Positions 7,670 through 16,120 of a stretch of 64,000 bases of DNA are shown one piece after another. Origin of the DNA: Butyrivibrio sp. INlla21 (lineage in GTDB: Bacteria > Bacillota > Clostridia > Lachnospirales > Lachnospiraceae); NCBI RefSeq assembly GCF_900116875.1, contig NZ_FPCC01000015.1, positions 1-64,000 of the forward strand, in the 5' to 3' direction. The notes beneath the pieces are model-generated. The model saw only the letters and a program-made list of their open reading frames with translations, was not told the origin of the DNA and did not search any database. The position numbers and the translations under genes were made by a program. The stretch's first letter is position 1; every line of letters begins with the position of its first letter.

Positions 7670-9151
7670 TTACTTTCCTTCGGTCTTAAAGTACTCATCG
7701 AGCTGCTTCTGAACTTCGGCAAGGTACTTGTCCATACCTGCGTCTTTAAGTTCCTGAGCAATCTTGTCGTGAGCCTCATCATATGAAACATAACCGCAGA
7801 TAACGGGCTGGATTTCTTTGTTCCAGATCTCGCCGAGAGCTGTCTGCTCATTCTTCACATTGGTATTGTCAAAATAGAATGCCATAACATCTGAAGGAAT
7901 CGCACCGTCATCCCACTTCTGATAGCTCTCGATGAACTCTTCGGGAACGTCTGATGTGAACTTCTGGTAATTAACGTTACGGAACATCCACTCATAGAAG
8001 TATCCTTCAAATGCAGGATCCTTAAGCTCAATTCTGTCACCGTTCATTGTGTAGTTCTCACCTTCGGGTCCATAGAGCGCAAACATGTAATTATCCTGGC
8101 TTGTGTAGATCCAGTTTACAAACTTGATGGCACCGATAGGATTGTTAGCTGAATAAGGTACGCAGAGAACCTCACCACCGCAAGAGATAAGATACTTGGG
8201 CTCATCAGGCTTAAGAAGATAGCTCTTAAGAGTTGCTTCCGGTGCATTTGCACGAACCGCACTGATGATCTCATTCTCTTTTCCGAGAGATCCTTCTACC
8301 CAGATATATGTACCCTGCTGCATACGGCTGTCACGCTCGTTGTAATTGGTTGTAAGCTCGTCTCTGTAGATACCCTTTTCATACATGCTTCTGTTAAAAT
8401 CAGCAACCTTCTTGAAGGTCTCTGTCTCAAAGAAGTTCATAGCCTTCTTGGAATCTTCGCCATATACAACCGTGTCACCTGCTGAGCACCATGTGAGCTG
8501 CTCATCCTGGAAATATCTTGTAAGAGGCTTGTAGATAATGTCTGCAGGTCCGCTGAGCTCGGGATGAGCTTCTTTAACCTTCTCTGCATACTCTGCAAGA
8601 TCTTCTGCAGTCTTGATATCTGTCATTCCGACTTCATCCATAAGATCCTGTCTTACGCATACAAGCTGGAACATAGCAGAACTCGGTGCATAAGCTGAAG
8701 GAATACCGTACTGGATTCCGCCTACCTTACCACCTGAAAGCTGTGAATCGGGTAATACCTTCTTCATATCCTGACCATACTCTTCAATGAGCTTATCAAG
8801 AGGCTGGCACTGTTTCTTATTTACCATGATACCGATATCAACAAGTCCGTCCCAGTAAAGGTCGATGCCTTCACCTGCTGCAAGCATGATATCCTTCTGC
8901 TCCCAGTACTGATCCCATCCCTTGTAGACGATCTCAACTTCTTCGCCGATCTCTTCTTTTAACTTGGGATTGAGTTCGTTCTTAATGAAGTTTGCCATTG
9001 CATCCGTCTCTTCTCCGGGATACAGGATACGAACCTTTCCGTTATCCTCGGGAGTCTTGCCGGAAGCCACCTTGGATCCGCCGCCGCAGCCTGTCAGCAT
9101 GAGCGTTGCAGCAAGCAAAGTAGCCATTGCTTTCATAAGCCTTTTTTTCAT
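7670..9151 (-). CDS. Sugar ABC transporter substrate-binding lipoprotein
   Basis: 493 residues. The signal peptide MKKRLMKAMA... has lipobox LTGC and acylated Cys22. The body is of the large LplA/YtcQ-type binding proteins for oligosaccharides (extracellular solute-binding family 1), with a YWDGLVDIGIMV region and many Trp/Tyr residues. It stands between the permeases and the kinase, as usual for CUT1-type systems. No ATPase gene is present. A shared MsmX-like ATPase elsewhere is likely. Confidence 0.9.
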   Translation of the reverse strand: MKKRLMKAMATLLAATLMLTGCGGGSKVASGKTPEDNGKVRILYPGEETDAMANFIKNELNPKLKEEIGEEVEIVYKGWDQYWEQKDIMLAAGEGIDLYWDGLVDIGIMVNKKQCQPLDKLIEEYGQDMKKVLPDSQLSGGKVGGIQYGIPSAYAPSSAMFQLVCVRQDLMDEVGMTDIKTAEDLAEYAEKVKEAHPELSGPADIIYKPLTRYFQDEQLTWCSAGDTVVYGEDSKKAMNFFETETFKKVADFNRSMYEKGIYRDELTTNYNERDSRMQQGTYIWVEGSLGKENEIISAVRANAPEATLKSYLLKPDEPKYLISCGGEVLCVPYSANNPIGAIKFVNWIYTSQDNYMFALYGPEGENYTMNGDRIELKDPAFEGYFYEWMFRNVNYQKFTSDVPEEFIESYQKWDDGAIPSDVMAFYFDNTNVKNEQTALGEIWNKEIQPVICGYVSYDEAHDKIAQELKDAGMDKYLAEVQKQLDEYFKTEGK

Positions 9152-9187
9152 ATTAACCCTCCTTATAATTAAAGAAATATCTTTAAC

Positions 9188-10099
9188 TTACTCTTTAACG
9201 GCACCTGCCATGATTCCATCCACGAAATACTTCTGTATGAACGGGTAAAGGAATATGATAGGTCCGATAGTCACAATAGTTACCGCCATCTTTACCGTCT
9301 CTGCGGGAAGCTGAATGTTTGCTGCCGCGCCTGCGGGAATTCGTCCCGAGCTGATGGCATTTACGTTAGACAAAATGTTGTAAAGATAGTACTGCAAAGG
9401 GAAGTAGTCCCTGTTATCCACAAACATGAGAGCATTCCACCAGTCGTTCCAGTAGCAGAGCGCATACATCATTCCGACTGTCATCATACCCGTCTTGGTA
9501 AGCGGAAGCGCTATCTTGTGCCATATCGTAAAGTATCCGGCTCCGTCAATCCTTGCAGATTCATAAAGCGAAAACGGAACCTGCGAAAAATATGTTCTTA
9601 AAAGGAACATGTTGAACATATTCAGTATCAACGGGAATATAAGTGCTCTAAAGTTATTGGAGAACCCATACCAGTTAACACAGATGTAGTACCACGGAAT
9701 AAGTCCTGCTGAAAAGATGATCGTGAAATTGCAGAAAAACGATATTGCATTTCTGTACTTAAGGTTCTTTATGGACAATGCAAAAGAACACATGCTTGTC
9801 ACTATCATCGCAAGGAACGTTCCGGCAACGGTCACGAAGATCGTCACTCCGTAGGATCTTAGTATCCTCATACCGCTGTGTGCAAAAAGATACAGATACG
9901 TGTTCAACGTAAATTCTCTTGGGAATATTGAGTATCCCTTTTGTACTACCGCCGTATTGTTGGAAAATGAAACCGACAATACCATGAGGAGCGGAATAAA
10001 ACATATCAGCGCGATAAATCCCACAAATATATATGAGAACGCTATTACCGCTTTATCCGCGGCGGAGGTTTTTACTTTCATCGTTGCTCTTTTTTCCAT
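9188..10099 (-). CDS. Sugar ABC transporter permease, LplC/YtcP type
   Basis: 303 residues, six transmembrane helices. It carries the permease EAA motif region (ESARIDGAGYFTIWHKIALPL) and ends FVDGIMAGAVKE, the standard terminus of YtcP-like CUT1 permeases. Its start codon shares a base with the stop codon of the preceding permease, indicating translational coupling. Confidence 0.93.
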   Translation of the reverse strand: MEKRATMKVKTSAADKAVIAFSYIFVGFIALICFIPLLMVLSVSFSNNTAVVQKGYSIFPREFTLNTYLYLFAHSGMRILRSYGVTIFVTVAGTFLAMIVTSMCSFALSIKNLKYRNAISFFCNFTIIFSAGLIPWYYICVNWYGFSNNFRALIFPLILNMFNMFLLRTYFSQVPFSLYESARIDGAGYFTIWHKIALPLTKTGMMTVGMMYALCYWNDWWNALMFVDNRDYFPLQYYLYNILSNVNAISSGRIPAGAAANIQLPAETVKMAVTIVTIGPIIFLYPFIQKYFVDGIMAGAVKE

Positions 10100-11022
10100 C
10101 AGAACAGTCCCTCCCCCTCATTTATTTTTTTAGCGAAATGGTTGGATATTGTAATGAGTATCAGTCCCATTACGGATTGGAAAAGACCTATCGCTGTGGT
10201 ATAGGAAAATCCAAGCGTTCTCATCGATGAATAAACATATGTATCGATGACTGCAACCTCATCATAAAGAAGTGAGTTGTTTCCGACTATACCGTAGATC
10301 ATTCCGAAATCTCCGAAGAAGATCCTACCTATCGACATAAGCATGAGCACTACAACCGTCGGCTTAAGGAGCGGAAGTGTGATATACATTATCTGCTTAA
10401 ACTTATTGGCTCCGTCAACCTGTGCCGCCTCATAAAGTGTCTTATCAAAGTTGGTCATTGCCGCCATGTATATGATCGAGTTGTATCCGCACCACTTCCA
10501 CACATCTGCGATAATGATGATCGGTTTCCAATACTTTGGCTCAGCGTACCACCTGATGATCTCATCGCCTCTTGCCGCGATCCACTGGTTGATTATTCCG
10601 GTACTTGTTGAAAAGAACGCATAGATTATCGCGCCTACAACAACCCATGAAAGGAAGTACGGGAAAAACATGATGCTCTGAGATATCTTTTTATAAAATT
10701 TGTTCTGTACGTCGTTAAAACAGATTGCGATCGTGATCGGAATTATCGTTCCAAGTACAAGTCCCCATGCATTGATAATAAGCGTATTGGCTATAACCTT
10801 GGGACCCATTCCCGTTCCCGAGAAAAAGTATTTAAAGTTTTGAAGACCCACGAAACGGCTTCCGAATATTCCGTCGATTATGTTGTAGTCGGTAAATGCC
10901 ATCCACAGTCCGCCGTACGGAATGTAGCAGAACATTATGAGATAGATTATCGCGGGAACGCACATGAGATACAGTTGCCAGTGTCTTTTTAATTCAGCTT
11001 TCATGACGTTCCTCCTTTCCAT
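10099..11022 (-). CDS. Sugar ABC transporter permease, LplB/YteP type
   Basis: 307 residues, six transmembrane helices, with EAA motif EAAQVDGANKFKQIMYITLPL. The N-terminal KRHWQLYLMCVPAIIYLIMF is typical of LplB-like inner-membrane components. It overlaps the upstream acyltransferase gene by 22 bases. It pairs with the YtcP-type permease to form the transmembrane pore. Confidence 0.93.
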   Translation of the reverse strand: MERRNVMKAELKRHWQLYLMCVPAIIYLIMFCYIPYGGLWMAFTDYNIIDGIFGSRFVGLQNFKYFFSGTGMGPKVIANTLIINAWGLVLGTIIPITIAICFNDVQNKFYKKISQSIMFFPYFLSWVVVGAIIYAFFSTSTGIINQWIAARGDEIIRWYAEPKYWKPIIIIADVWKWCGYNSIIYMAAMTNFDKTLYEAAQVDGANKFKQIMYITLPLLKPTVVVLMLMSIGRIFFGDFGMIYGIVGNNSLLYDEVAVIDTYVYSSMRTLGFSYTTAIGLFQSVMGLILITISNHFAKKINEGEGLF

Positions 11023-12347
11023 CCCGTTCTTACATAAAGTTCATCCTGCTCTTTCAGATCTTCGTCTGTTATATAGATTGGTCTGTTGTAATCTTTGTTT
11101 AATTCTTCAGGGAAATAAACCATTCCCGTATCGATGAATTTTTTGCCATCCTTAAGGCACTGCGCAAGCTTTCTTTGCAGCGAACTCTCCTGCGGTACCT
11201 CGTCGATAAGAAGCTTTGCATCTCCGAACAGTTCATAGTAAGTTGATTCTCCGTTCCAGCCTCCCGTGTAGTTAAAGAACTGTCTTTGGACTCTTACTAT
11301 ACGACTGTCGTCCGGAAGCAGTGTCGACAGTCTTCCGTCGTACAACCAGCTTGAGGACCAGAAACCTTTGAAAGGAATCTCGGGATAATACTTTTCAAAA
11401 AACTTCCACGCAAGAGTCATTGAATTTCTTACTCTCTGCGGAGTGTAGCCGTCTCCCGAAGGGATATGGAAGCCTATCATCCAGTCGTCTCTTTCAAGTA
11501 TCTTTTTATATTTTTCTTTACTTAAGATAATGGATTTTGTCGTTATTGTTCCGCATGGAGAAATGCGGCTTCCGATTATCTCTGTATCTGTTTCCTTAAA
11601 TGTAGTGGTAAAGGCAGTTTTTCTTTTTTCAGAAAACCTTCCGTAGTAATATCCGTTCTTTTCTCCGTTTGGATCTGACAGTTCCTCGTCATCGGGTATA
11701 AGCTGTCCCATATCATCCACATTGAGACCACCCATAGCCACTCCGATAACCTCGCCGTCTTCCCCTCTGTAAAAATAAAACGGGTCATCGAACTTGCAAG
11801 GTACAAATAAGAATCTGTCAAAAAGATATATCGAAAGAGAAAAGAAATTGAGCTTCCACGGGATATCAAGAATTCGCAAAGTTTCTTTTTCCTTATATCT
11901 TCCAATTATCTCATCCAGCATACGATACGGAATCTGCTCATAAAGTTCTTTGGGGATCATTCTGTTTTCAAGATCGATCCTAGCATATGCGATACAGGAT
12001 AAGAGCATGAAGAATTCCAATGTCTCACCGAGTTCTCCCAACGCTGCTCCGTTTAGATTGTTGTCGCAGTCAATGAAGTATTCGTAACGTCTTATGTCGC
12101 ACTGTGTCCAAACGAGGAACTTAATATAATCACTGATTTTTTCATCATCGGTTATTTGTCTGAGATATCCGTGAAGCCTTTTACTCTGCTCGTCTGTAAG
12201 TGAATAACGAACAAGAATATCATCCAATTCCTTTTCACCTACGACGTGGCCCTCTCCGCTCCACTTCTCATAAGCTCCCGCAAACTTATCCGGCATATTG
12301 ACCGGTTTTATATATTCACAAACAGCATTAAAACTTAGTTTTCCCAT
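11001..12347 (-). CDS. GNAT-like acyltransferase-domain protein (NAT_N/GNAT_C type)
   Basis: 448 residues. The C-terminal half shows the family pattern HIPSGDGYTPQRV...AWKFFEKYYPE...GFWSSSWLYDGRL...LLPDDSRIV. This is known from proteins annotated as acyltransferase-domain-containing with an alpha-helical N-terminal domain followed by a GNAT-like fold. The first 200 residues are helical, and no signal peptide is seen. Its function in sugar operons is not established. Acylation or deacylation of an imported amino sugar is conceivable but is inference. It sits between the Gfo/Idh gene and the permeases, overlapping the latter. Confidence 0.75.
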   Translation of the reverse strand: MGKLSFNAVCEYIKPVNMPDKFAGAYEKWSGEGHVVGEKELDDILVRYSLTDEQSKRLHGYLRQITDDEKISDYIKFLVWTQCDIRRYEYFIDCDNNLNGAALGELGETLEFFMLLSCIAYARIDLENRMIPKELYEQIPYRMLDEIIGRYKEKETLRILDIPWKLNFFSLSIYLFDRFLFVPCKFDDPFYFYRGEDGEVIGVAMGGLNVDDMGQLIPDDEELSDPNGEKNGYYYGRFSEKRKTAFTTTFKETDTEIIGSRISPCGTITTKSIILSKEKYKKILERDDWMIGFHIPSGDGYTPQRVRNSMTLAWKFFEKYYPEIPFKGFWSSSWLYDGRLSTLLPDDSRIVRVQRQFFNYTGGWNGESTYYELFGDAKLLIDEVPQESSLQRKLAQCLKDGKKFIDTGMVYFPEELNKDYNRPIYITDEDLKEQDELYVRTGWKGGTS

Positions 12348-12391
12348 TTTGTATTTCTTACTCCAAAACTTTTTTCTTTTAATTAGCTCTT

Positions 12392-13648
12392 TTATCTAAG
12401 CTCTTTCATCTCAACGATTCTGTGCTCGACTCTTGCCTTCTCTGCGGCGATTGCCATAACGTGACTCTCTATGGATCTTTCTATCGCTGAGAGATTTTCT
12501 ACATCATCTCCTTGTATCATGTCGAGGAACTGCTCCATAAGACCTGCATCTCCTCCGCCGTGGAAGCCCTCTCTCACGTCGGGATTTATGGTCTTTATTT
12601 CAGGTTCCTGCTGCCAGTTGGATGTAAAGCGAATTATCTCTATCTCATTCTTTTCATCATCGCCTCGTATCTCACCGTTTTCACACATCACCTTAATGGT
12701 TCTGCACATGCGGTTTGTGAAGCCGCTAAGATTAAACGAAGCATGTATTCCGTTTTCAAATTCAAATATTGCGACCTGATGATCGCAAACATTGTTGTCG
12801 CACTTATATACACATCTTCCGTATGGTCCTTCTTCAATCGCGTTGATCAGACTCTCCTCGCTCTGATCAACGGAAAGTACCGTCGCAGGCCAGTTACCTG
12901 CAATAGGAAGATAGACTTTTCTGGCATCAAATCTACAATCCATAATTCCGCATTTGGAGCATCTCTCTGCACTGCCTTCAGGTGCATGTTCTTTATTAAA
13001 ATATGTAAGTTCTCCGAAGGATGAAACGCTCTTAGCTTTGCTGTTGCACAGCCATGTCAATAGATCCATATCATGACAGGACTTCTGCATAATAAGCGAA
13101 CTTGTGATATCACTGTTTCTCCAATTTCCTCGTACAAAAGAATGTGCGATATGGAAATTACCGATATTCTCATTGTGCTGAATGTTTATGACTTTTCCGA
13201 GTTCTCCGGAATCTATTATCTTCTTGAGCGTAGCCCAGAAACCTGTGTATCTGAGCACGTGGCAGACCATTATGCGACACTTGTTCTTAAGCGCGAGATC
13301 TCTTATTCCGATACACTCGTCAAGATCGGGAGAGATTGGCTTTTCAAGAAGTATGTCATATCCAAGCTCAAGCGCACCCATCGTGTGCTCATAGTGCTGC
13401 CTGTCCATGGTCGCGATAATAAGCGCATCACATACCTTACCCAGCTTGTAAAAATCCGCGGGATCCGTAAATACATGCGCATCATCCAATCCATATTTTT
13501 CCTTGGCTTCTCTTCTGCGGTTCTCATCAGGCTCCACCAAAAAAGTTATCTCAGCCCTCTTATGCTCGAAAGCATAGTCCGCATATATCCTGCCTCTTTG
13601 TCCCGCTCCTATAAGAGCAAGCTCCAATTTCTTGTCTGAAATCTCCAT
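12392..13648 (-). CDS. Gfo/Idh/MocA-family NAD(P)-dependent protein, Cys-rich variant
   Basis: 418 residues. The N-terminal Rossmann fold has GAGQRG at about residue 15 and the EKPIS motif (catalytic Lys). The C-terminal domain has SCHDMDLLTWL, where His/Asp are expected in the active site. Cysteines in CSKCGIMDC and KCDNNVCDHQ may bind a metal. It is probably a sugar oxidoreductase. Because GH109 and related redox-dependent glycosidases share this fold, bond cleavage by transient oxidation is an alternative. It is the first gene of the operon, and no classical glycosidase is present, which makes that alternative worth noting. Confidence 0.85.
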   Translation of the reverse strand: MEISDKKLELALIGAGQRGRIYADYAFEHKRAEITFLVEPDENRRREAKEKYGLDDAHVFTDPADFYKLGKVCDALIIATMDRQHYEHTMGALELGYDILLEKPISPDLDECIGIRDLALKNKCRIMVCHVLRYTGFWATLKKIIDSGELGKVINIQHNENIGNFHIAHSFVRGNWRNSDITSSLIMQKSCHDMDLLTWLCNSKAKSVSSFGELTYFNKEHAPEGSAERCSKCGIMDCRFDARKVYLPIAGNWPATVLSVDQSEESLINAIEEGPYGRCVYKCDNNVCDHQVAIFEFENGIHASFNLSGFTNRMCRTIKVMCENGEIRGDDEKNEIEIIRFTSNWQQEPEIKTINPDVREGFHGGGDAGLMEQFLDMIQGDDVENLSAIERSIESHVMAIAAEKARVEHRIVEMKELR

Positions 13649-13694
13649 ACCGTTTACCTTTTGTTACCTTGTGTTTCCCACTTTTGTTACCTAG

Positions 13695-13700
13695 ATTATA
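13695..13700 (-). promoter_or_regulatory. Extended -10 promoter of the sugar operon
   Basis: Minus strand TGATATAAT: a perfect TATAAT with an upstream TGN, and only a weak -35 (TTATCA-like). It lies 47 bases before the Gfo/Idh gene, divergent from the lacI-type gene. Two copies of an 11-base CTTTTGTTACC (plus strand, 13658-13668 and 13681-13691) fall in the leader. Confidence 0.6.
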
Positions 13701-13783
13701 TCATCGCGGATAGAATTGATAAATGTGAGAAATATACACTTTTTGATGGATATTTTTGTACACAATAACAACTTGTCAATCAA

Positions 13784-13812
13784 TTGACACTGTGTTAAAA
13801 CTCTCCTATAAT
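13784..13812 (+). promoter_or_regulatory. Consensus sigma-A promoter of the LacI-family regulator
   Basis: TTGACA (13784-13789), 17-base spacer, TATAAT (13807-13812). The -35 is the right half of a perfect 7-2-7 inverted repeat (13774-13789), which could itself be an operator. Confidence 0.85.
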
Positions 13813-13828
13813 TCAAAGTAGTTAGATT

Positions 13829-13843
13829 TTGTTTACTAAACAA
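13829..13843. promoter_or_regulatory. 15-bp perfect palindrome, candidate LacI-family operator
   Basis: TTGTTTA-C-TAAACAA, a 7-1-7 palindrome lying between the -10 box and the ribosome binding site (AGAGGTG) of the regulator gene. The position would allow autorepression. It lacks the central CG step common in LacI-family sites, so the assignment is tentative. Confidence 0.5.
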
Positions 13844-13856
13844 GAGGTGACTGTTT

Positions 13857-14885
13857 ATGAGCAATATTAGAGATGTTGCCAAAGAGGCGGGTGTTTCAAC
13901 TGCTACCGTATCCCGCGTTATAAACCATGACACAATGGGGCGAATGACTGAAGAGACCAAGGAAAGAGTTTGGGCCGCTATAGCCAAGCTCGGTTACAAG
14001 GCGCCTGCAGGCAGTGTTAAAAAGAAAAGTCACAGTGCTTCCGTTTCTGATGATTCTCCGCAGCAGATTGGCTGTGTTATCAGTACAGACAAGGACAAGT
14101 ACAGTGATCCATATTTCCTCAGCATTCTCTCTGCCATCGAGGAGCAGGCAAGGCGCAACGGATGTAGCGTTCCTTTTGTTGTTACCTCCAAAGAGATCGA
14201 GGATACTCCCATTGTAGATACATTTTTTTCGGGAAAACTTGACGGTATCATTCTTATGAACACCTTGAGTGACGATATTTATTCATCTATTAAGAAAAAA
14301 GTTCCGGCGATCGTCGGAATAGATACGGCCCACACCGACATAGACAACATTATCTATGATCACTACGCAGCCGCGTCTTTGGCTGTTGATACTCTTTATA
14401 AAAAAGGCTATAAGAAGATCGGATTTCTCGGTGCGTCTCCTTCAGGTCTTGCATTTGAAGACAGCAAAAGATTCAGGGGATATCTTAGTGCCATGTATGC
14501 ACACAAGCTTAAGATCGATCCTCGGATAATGATAGATTGTAATTGGAATGAGGATACTTGTTTTAAAGCTATAAAGAAAATGCACAAAGACGGTATCTTA
14601 CCCGATGCGTTTGTGGTTGCAAGTGACCTTATGGCAATGGCTGTTCTACGTGCACTGTATGATCTTGGAATTAAGGTTCCCAACAAAGTTGCTGTAATGG
14701 GTATATCGAACATTGAGATGTCACGGTTTTCAAATCCGCCGCTTTCAACTATAGGTATTCAGACCGCGCAGATGGGAACACTTGCTTTTGACACGCTTAA
14801 GCAGCGCATGGAGGGCTACGATATGCTTCCACGCACCATCGCTCTTCCACTTGAGATAGTGCTCAGAGCATCTACGAATGATTAA
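13857..14885 (+). CDS. LacI-family transcriptional regulator
   Basis: 342 residues. The N-terminal helix-turn-helix is MSNIRDVAKEAGVSTATVSR with hinge region, followed by a periplasmic-binding-protein-like effector domain (GVISTDK... DGIILMNT... VAVMGISNIEMSRFSNPPLSTI). It is divergent from the sugar operon and is presumably its local regulator, responding to an imported sugar or its phosphate. AGAGGTG lies 7 bases before the ATG. Confidence 0.95.
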   Translation: MSNIRDVAKEAGVSTATVSRVINHDTMGRMTEETKERVWAAIAKLGYKAPAGSVKKKSHSASVSDDSPQQIGCVISTDKDKYSDPYFLSILSAIEEQARRNGCSVPFVVTSKEIEDTPIVDTFFSGKLDGIILMNTLSDDIYSSIKKKVPAIVGIDTAHTDIDNIIYDHYAAASLAVDTLYKKGYKKIGFLGASPSGLAFEDSKRFRGYLSAMYAHKLKIDPRIMIDCNWNEDTCFKAIKKMHKDGILPDAFVVASDLMAMAVLRALYDLGIKVPNKVAVMGISNIEMSRFSNPPLSTIGIQTAQMGTLAFDTLKQRMEGYDMLPRTIALPLEIVLRASTND

Positions 14886-14886
14886 A

Positions 14887-14916
14887 AAAACGAGTAGGTT
14901 AACACCTACTCGTTTT
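14887..14916. terminator. Bidirectional terminator between lacI-type gene and HAD pseudogene
   Basis: Perfect 13-bp stem (14887-14899 / 14904-14916) with loop TAAC. The arms carry A4 and T4 ends, giving a T-run in both directions between convergent genes. Confidence 0.85.
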
Positions 14917-14919
14917 CAT

Positions 14920-15428
14920 TTATTGAGCGATTGCTCGATACAATTCTTCCATTGTGTTTACGACTGCGATTGCGCCCTTATCTTTCATCTCTTCAAGATC
15001 TCCGAATCCCCAAGTTACTGCTATGCAAGGAATATTGAATTCCGCAGCACCTGTAACGTCATAAGTTGTATCACCGATCATAACCGTATCGGATAACTCA
15101 TCTTTGTCTTCAAGAGAAATCTTATCCAAAAGATATCTGATCACATCCTCTTTTTTCTCACGTTTAGCGTCATAGGTAGCACCGGCGACTTCTTTGAAAT
15201 ATTTGGTCATATCGAAGTGGTCGAGCACTTCAAGAGAAGTCTTTTCGGGCTTGGATGTTGCGACATATAAGTTATAACCTTCATCGTTTAACTTCTGCAA
15301 AAGTTCTATCATGCCAGGATAGGGATTGTTTTCAAACTTTCCGATCGTGTTGTAACGCTCTTGGTTATTCCTTCCGATGAATCTGTAAGCGTTCCGTCCA
15401 AGTCAAATAAAATGTTCTTGTATCCCAT
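14920..15428 (-). pseudogene. HAD-family hydrolase (phosphoglycolate-phosphatase-like) broken by internal deletion
   Basis: Translation from the ATG at 15428 gives MGYKNILFDLDGTLTDSSEG-ITKSV, the HAD motif I, then runs out of frame and stops at 15309-15311. In another frame, from about 15360, the sequence resumes as ERYNTIGKFENNPYPG and continues through ATSKPEK (motif II), KREKKEDVI (motif III) and IGDTTYDV (motif IV) to the stop at 14920. About 50 codons of the cap domain expected between ITKSV and the ERYNTIG segment are missing, with a frame change at the junction. The ATG at 15312 could still express the last 130 residues but would lack the nucleophile Asp. Confidence 0.8.
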
Positions 15429-15444
15429 CTCAGGTCCTTTCTGC

Positions 15445-16110
15445 TTAGATTGCTTCCGCAAGATATTCTTTAACATCGATCAAACTATCAAGTACTTTTT
15501 CCGCTTTTTCTTTCATCTCATCATCTGCGGGAAGAATATCGGGAACCATGATAGGTCTTAGTTTACCGGCATTAGCAGATCTTATTCCGTTGTAGGAATC
15601 CTCGATGGCGTATGCTCTCTCCGGCTCAACTCCAAGTTCTTCGCAGGCTTTGAGATAAATATCGGGAGCGGGTTTACTTCTTTTTACCATATCTCCGCAG
15701 ATAAGCACATCAAAGTATTCAAGTATGCTAGCATCGCGAAGCTGCGCCTCAACCTTTGTTTTTCCGGTCGAAGAAGCAAGCGCGATCTTTTTGCCGCTGT
15801 TCTTAAGGAAAGACAGGATCTCTTTTATCCCTTCTTTCATCGGAAGTCGGCCTCCGGAATATTTATCATGAAAAATCTGATTTGCTTCAACGTCATATTC
15901 ATCATACGGAAAGTCCTCACCGTATGCATCAAGCATTATCTCTTTTGTCTTAGCGACGGTTACTCCTATGCATTTATAGAAATTCTCTTCAACGTTCGAG
16001 ATGTTGTACTTGTTTGCAAGCTCTTTCCAGCAATCCATTATTGCTCTCTCCGAATCGAAGATAACACCGTCCATATCAAAAACTACTGCGTCAAAATCCC
16101 TAGTTGTCAT
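15445..16110 (-). CDS. HAD-family hydrolase, beta-phosphoglucomutase/phosphatase type
   Basis: 221 residues with all HAD motifs: DMDGVIFDSE, ASSTGK, KRSKPAPDIY and EDSYNG, with an alpha-helical cap between motifs I and II. The start at 16110 is chosen because AGGAG lies 8 bases upstream. A GTG six codons earlier has that Shine-Dalgarno inside its own frame. It could be a sugar-phosphatase or a beta-phosphoglucomutase. Substrate unknown. The neighbouring HAD gene is dead, so this may be the functional paralogue. Confidence 0.85.
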   Translation of the reverse strand: MTTRDFDAVVFDMDGVIFDSERAIMDCWKELANKYNISNVEENFYKCIGVTVAKTKEIMLDAYGEDFPYDEYDVEANQIFHDKYSGGRLPMKEGIKEILSFLKNSGKKIALASSTGKTKVEAQLRDASILEYFDVLICGDMVKRSKPAPDIYLKACEELGVEPERAYAIEDSYNGIRSANAGKLRPIMVPDILPADDEMKEKAEKVLDSLIDVKEYLAEAI

Positions 16111-16120
16111 TTGTTTTCTC

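Noticed and set aside
13073-13639. Plus-strand 188-codon ORF inside the Gfo/Idh gene
   Set aside because: Antisense shadow without ribosome site or recognisable domain. The minus-strand gene has clear motifs.
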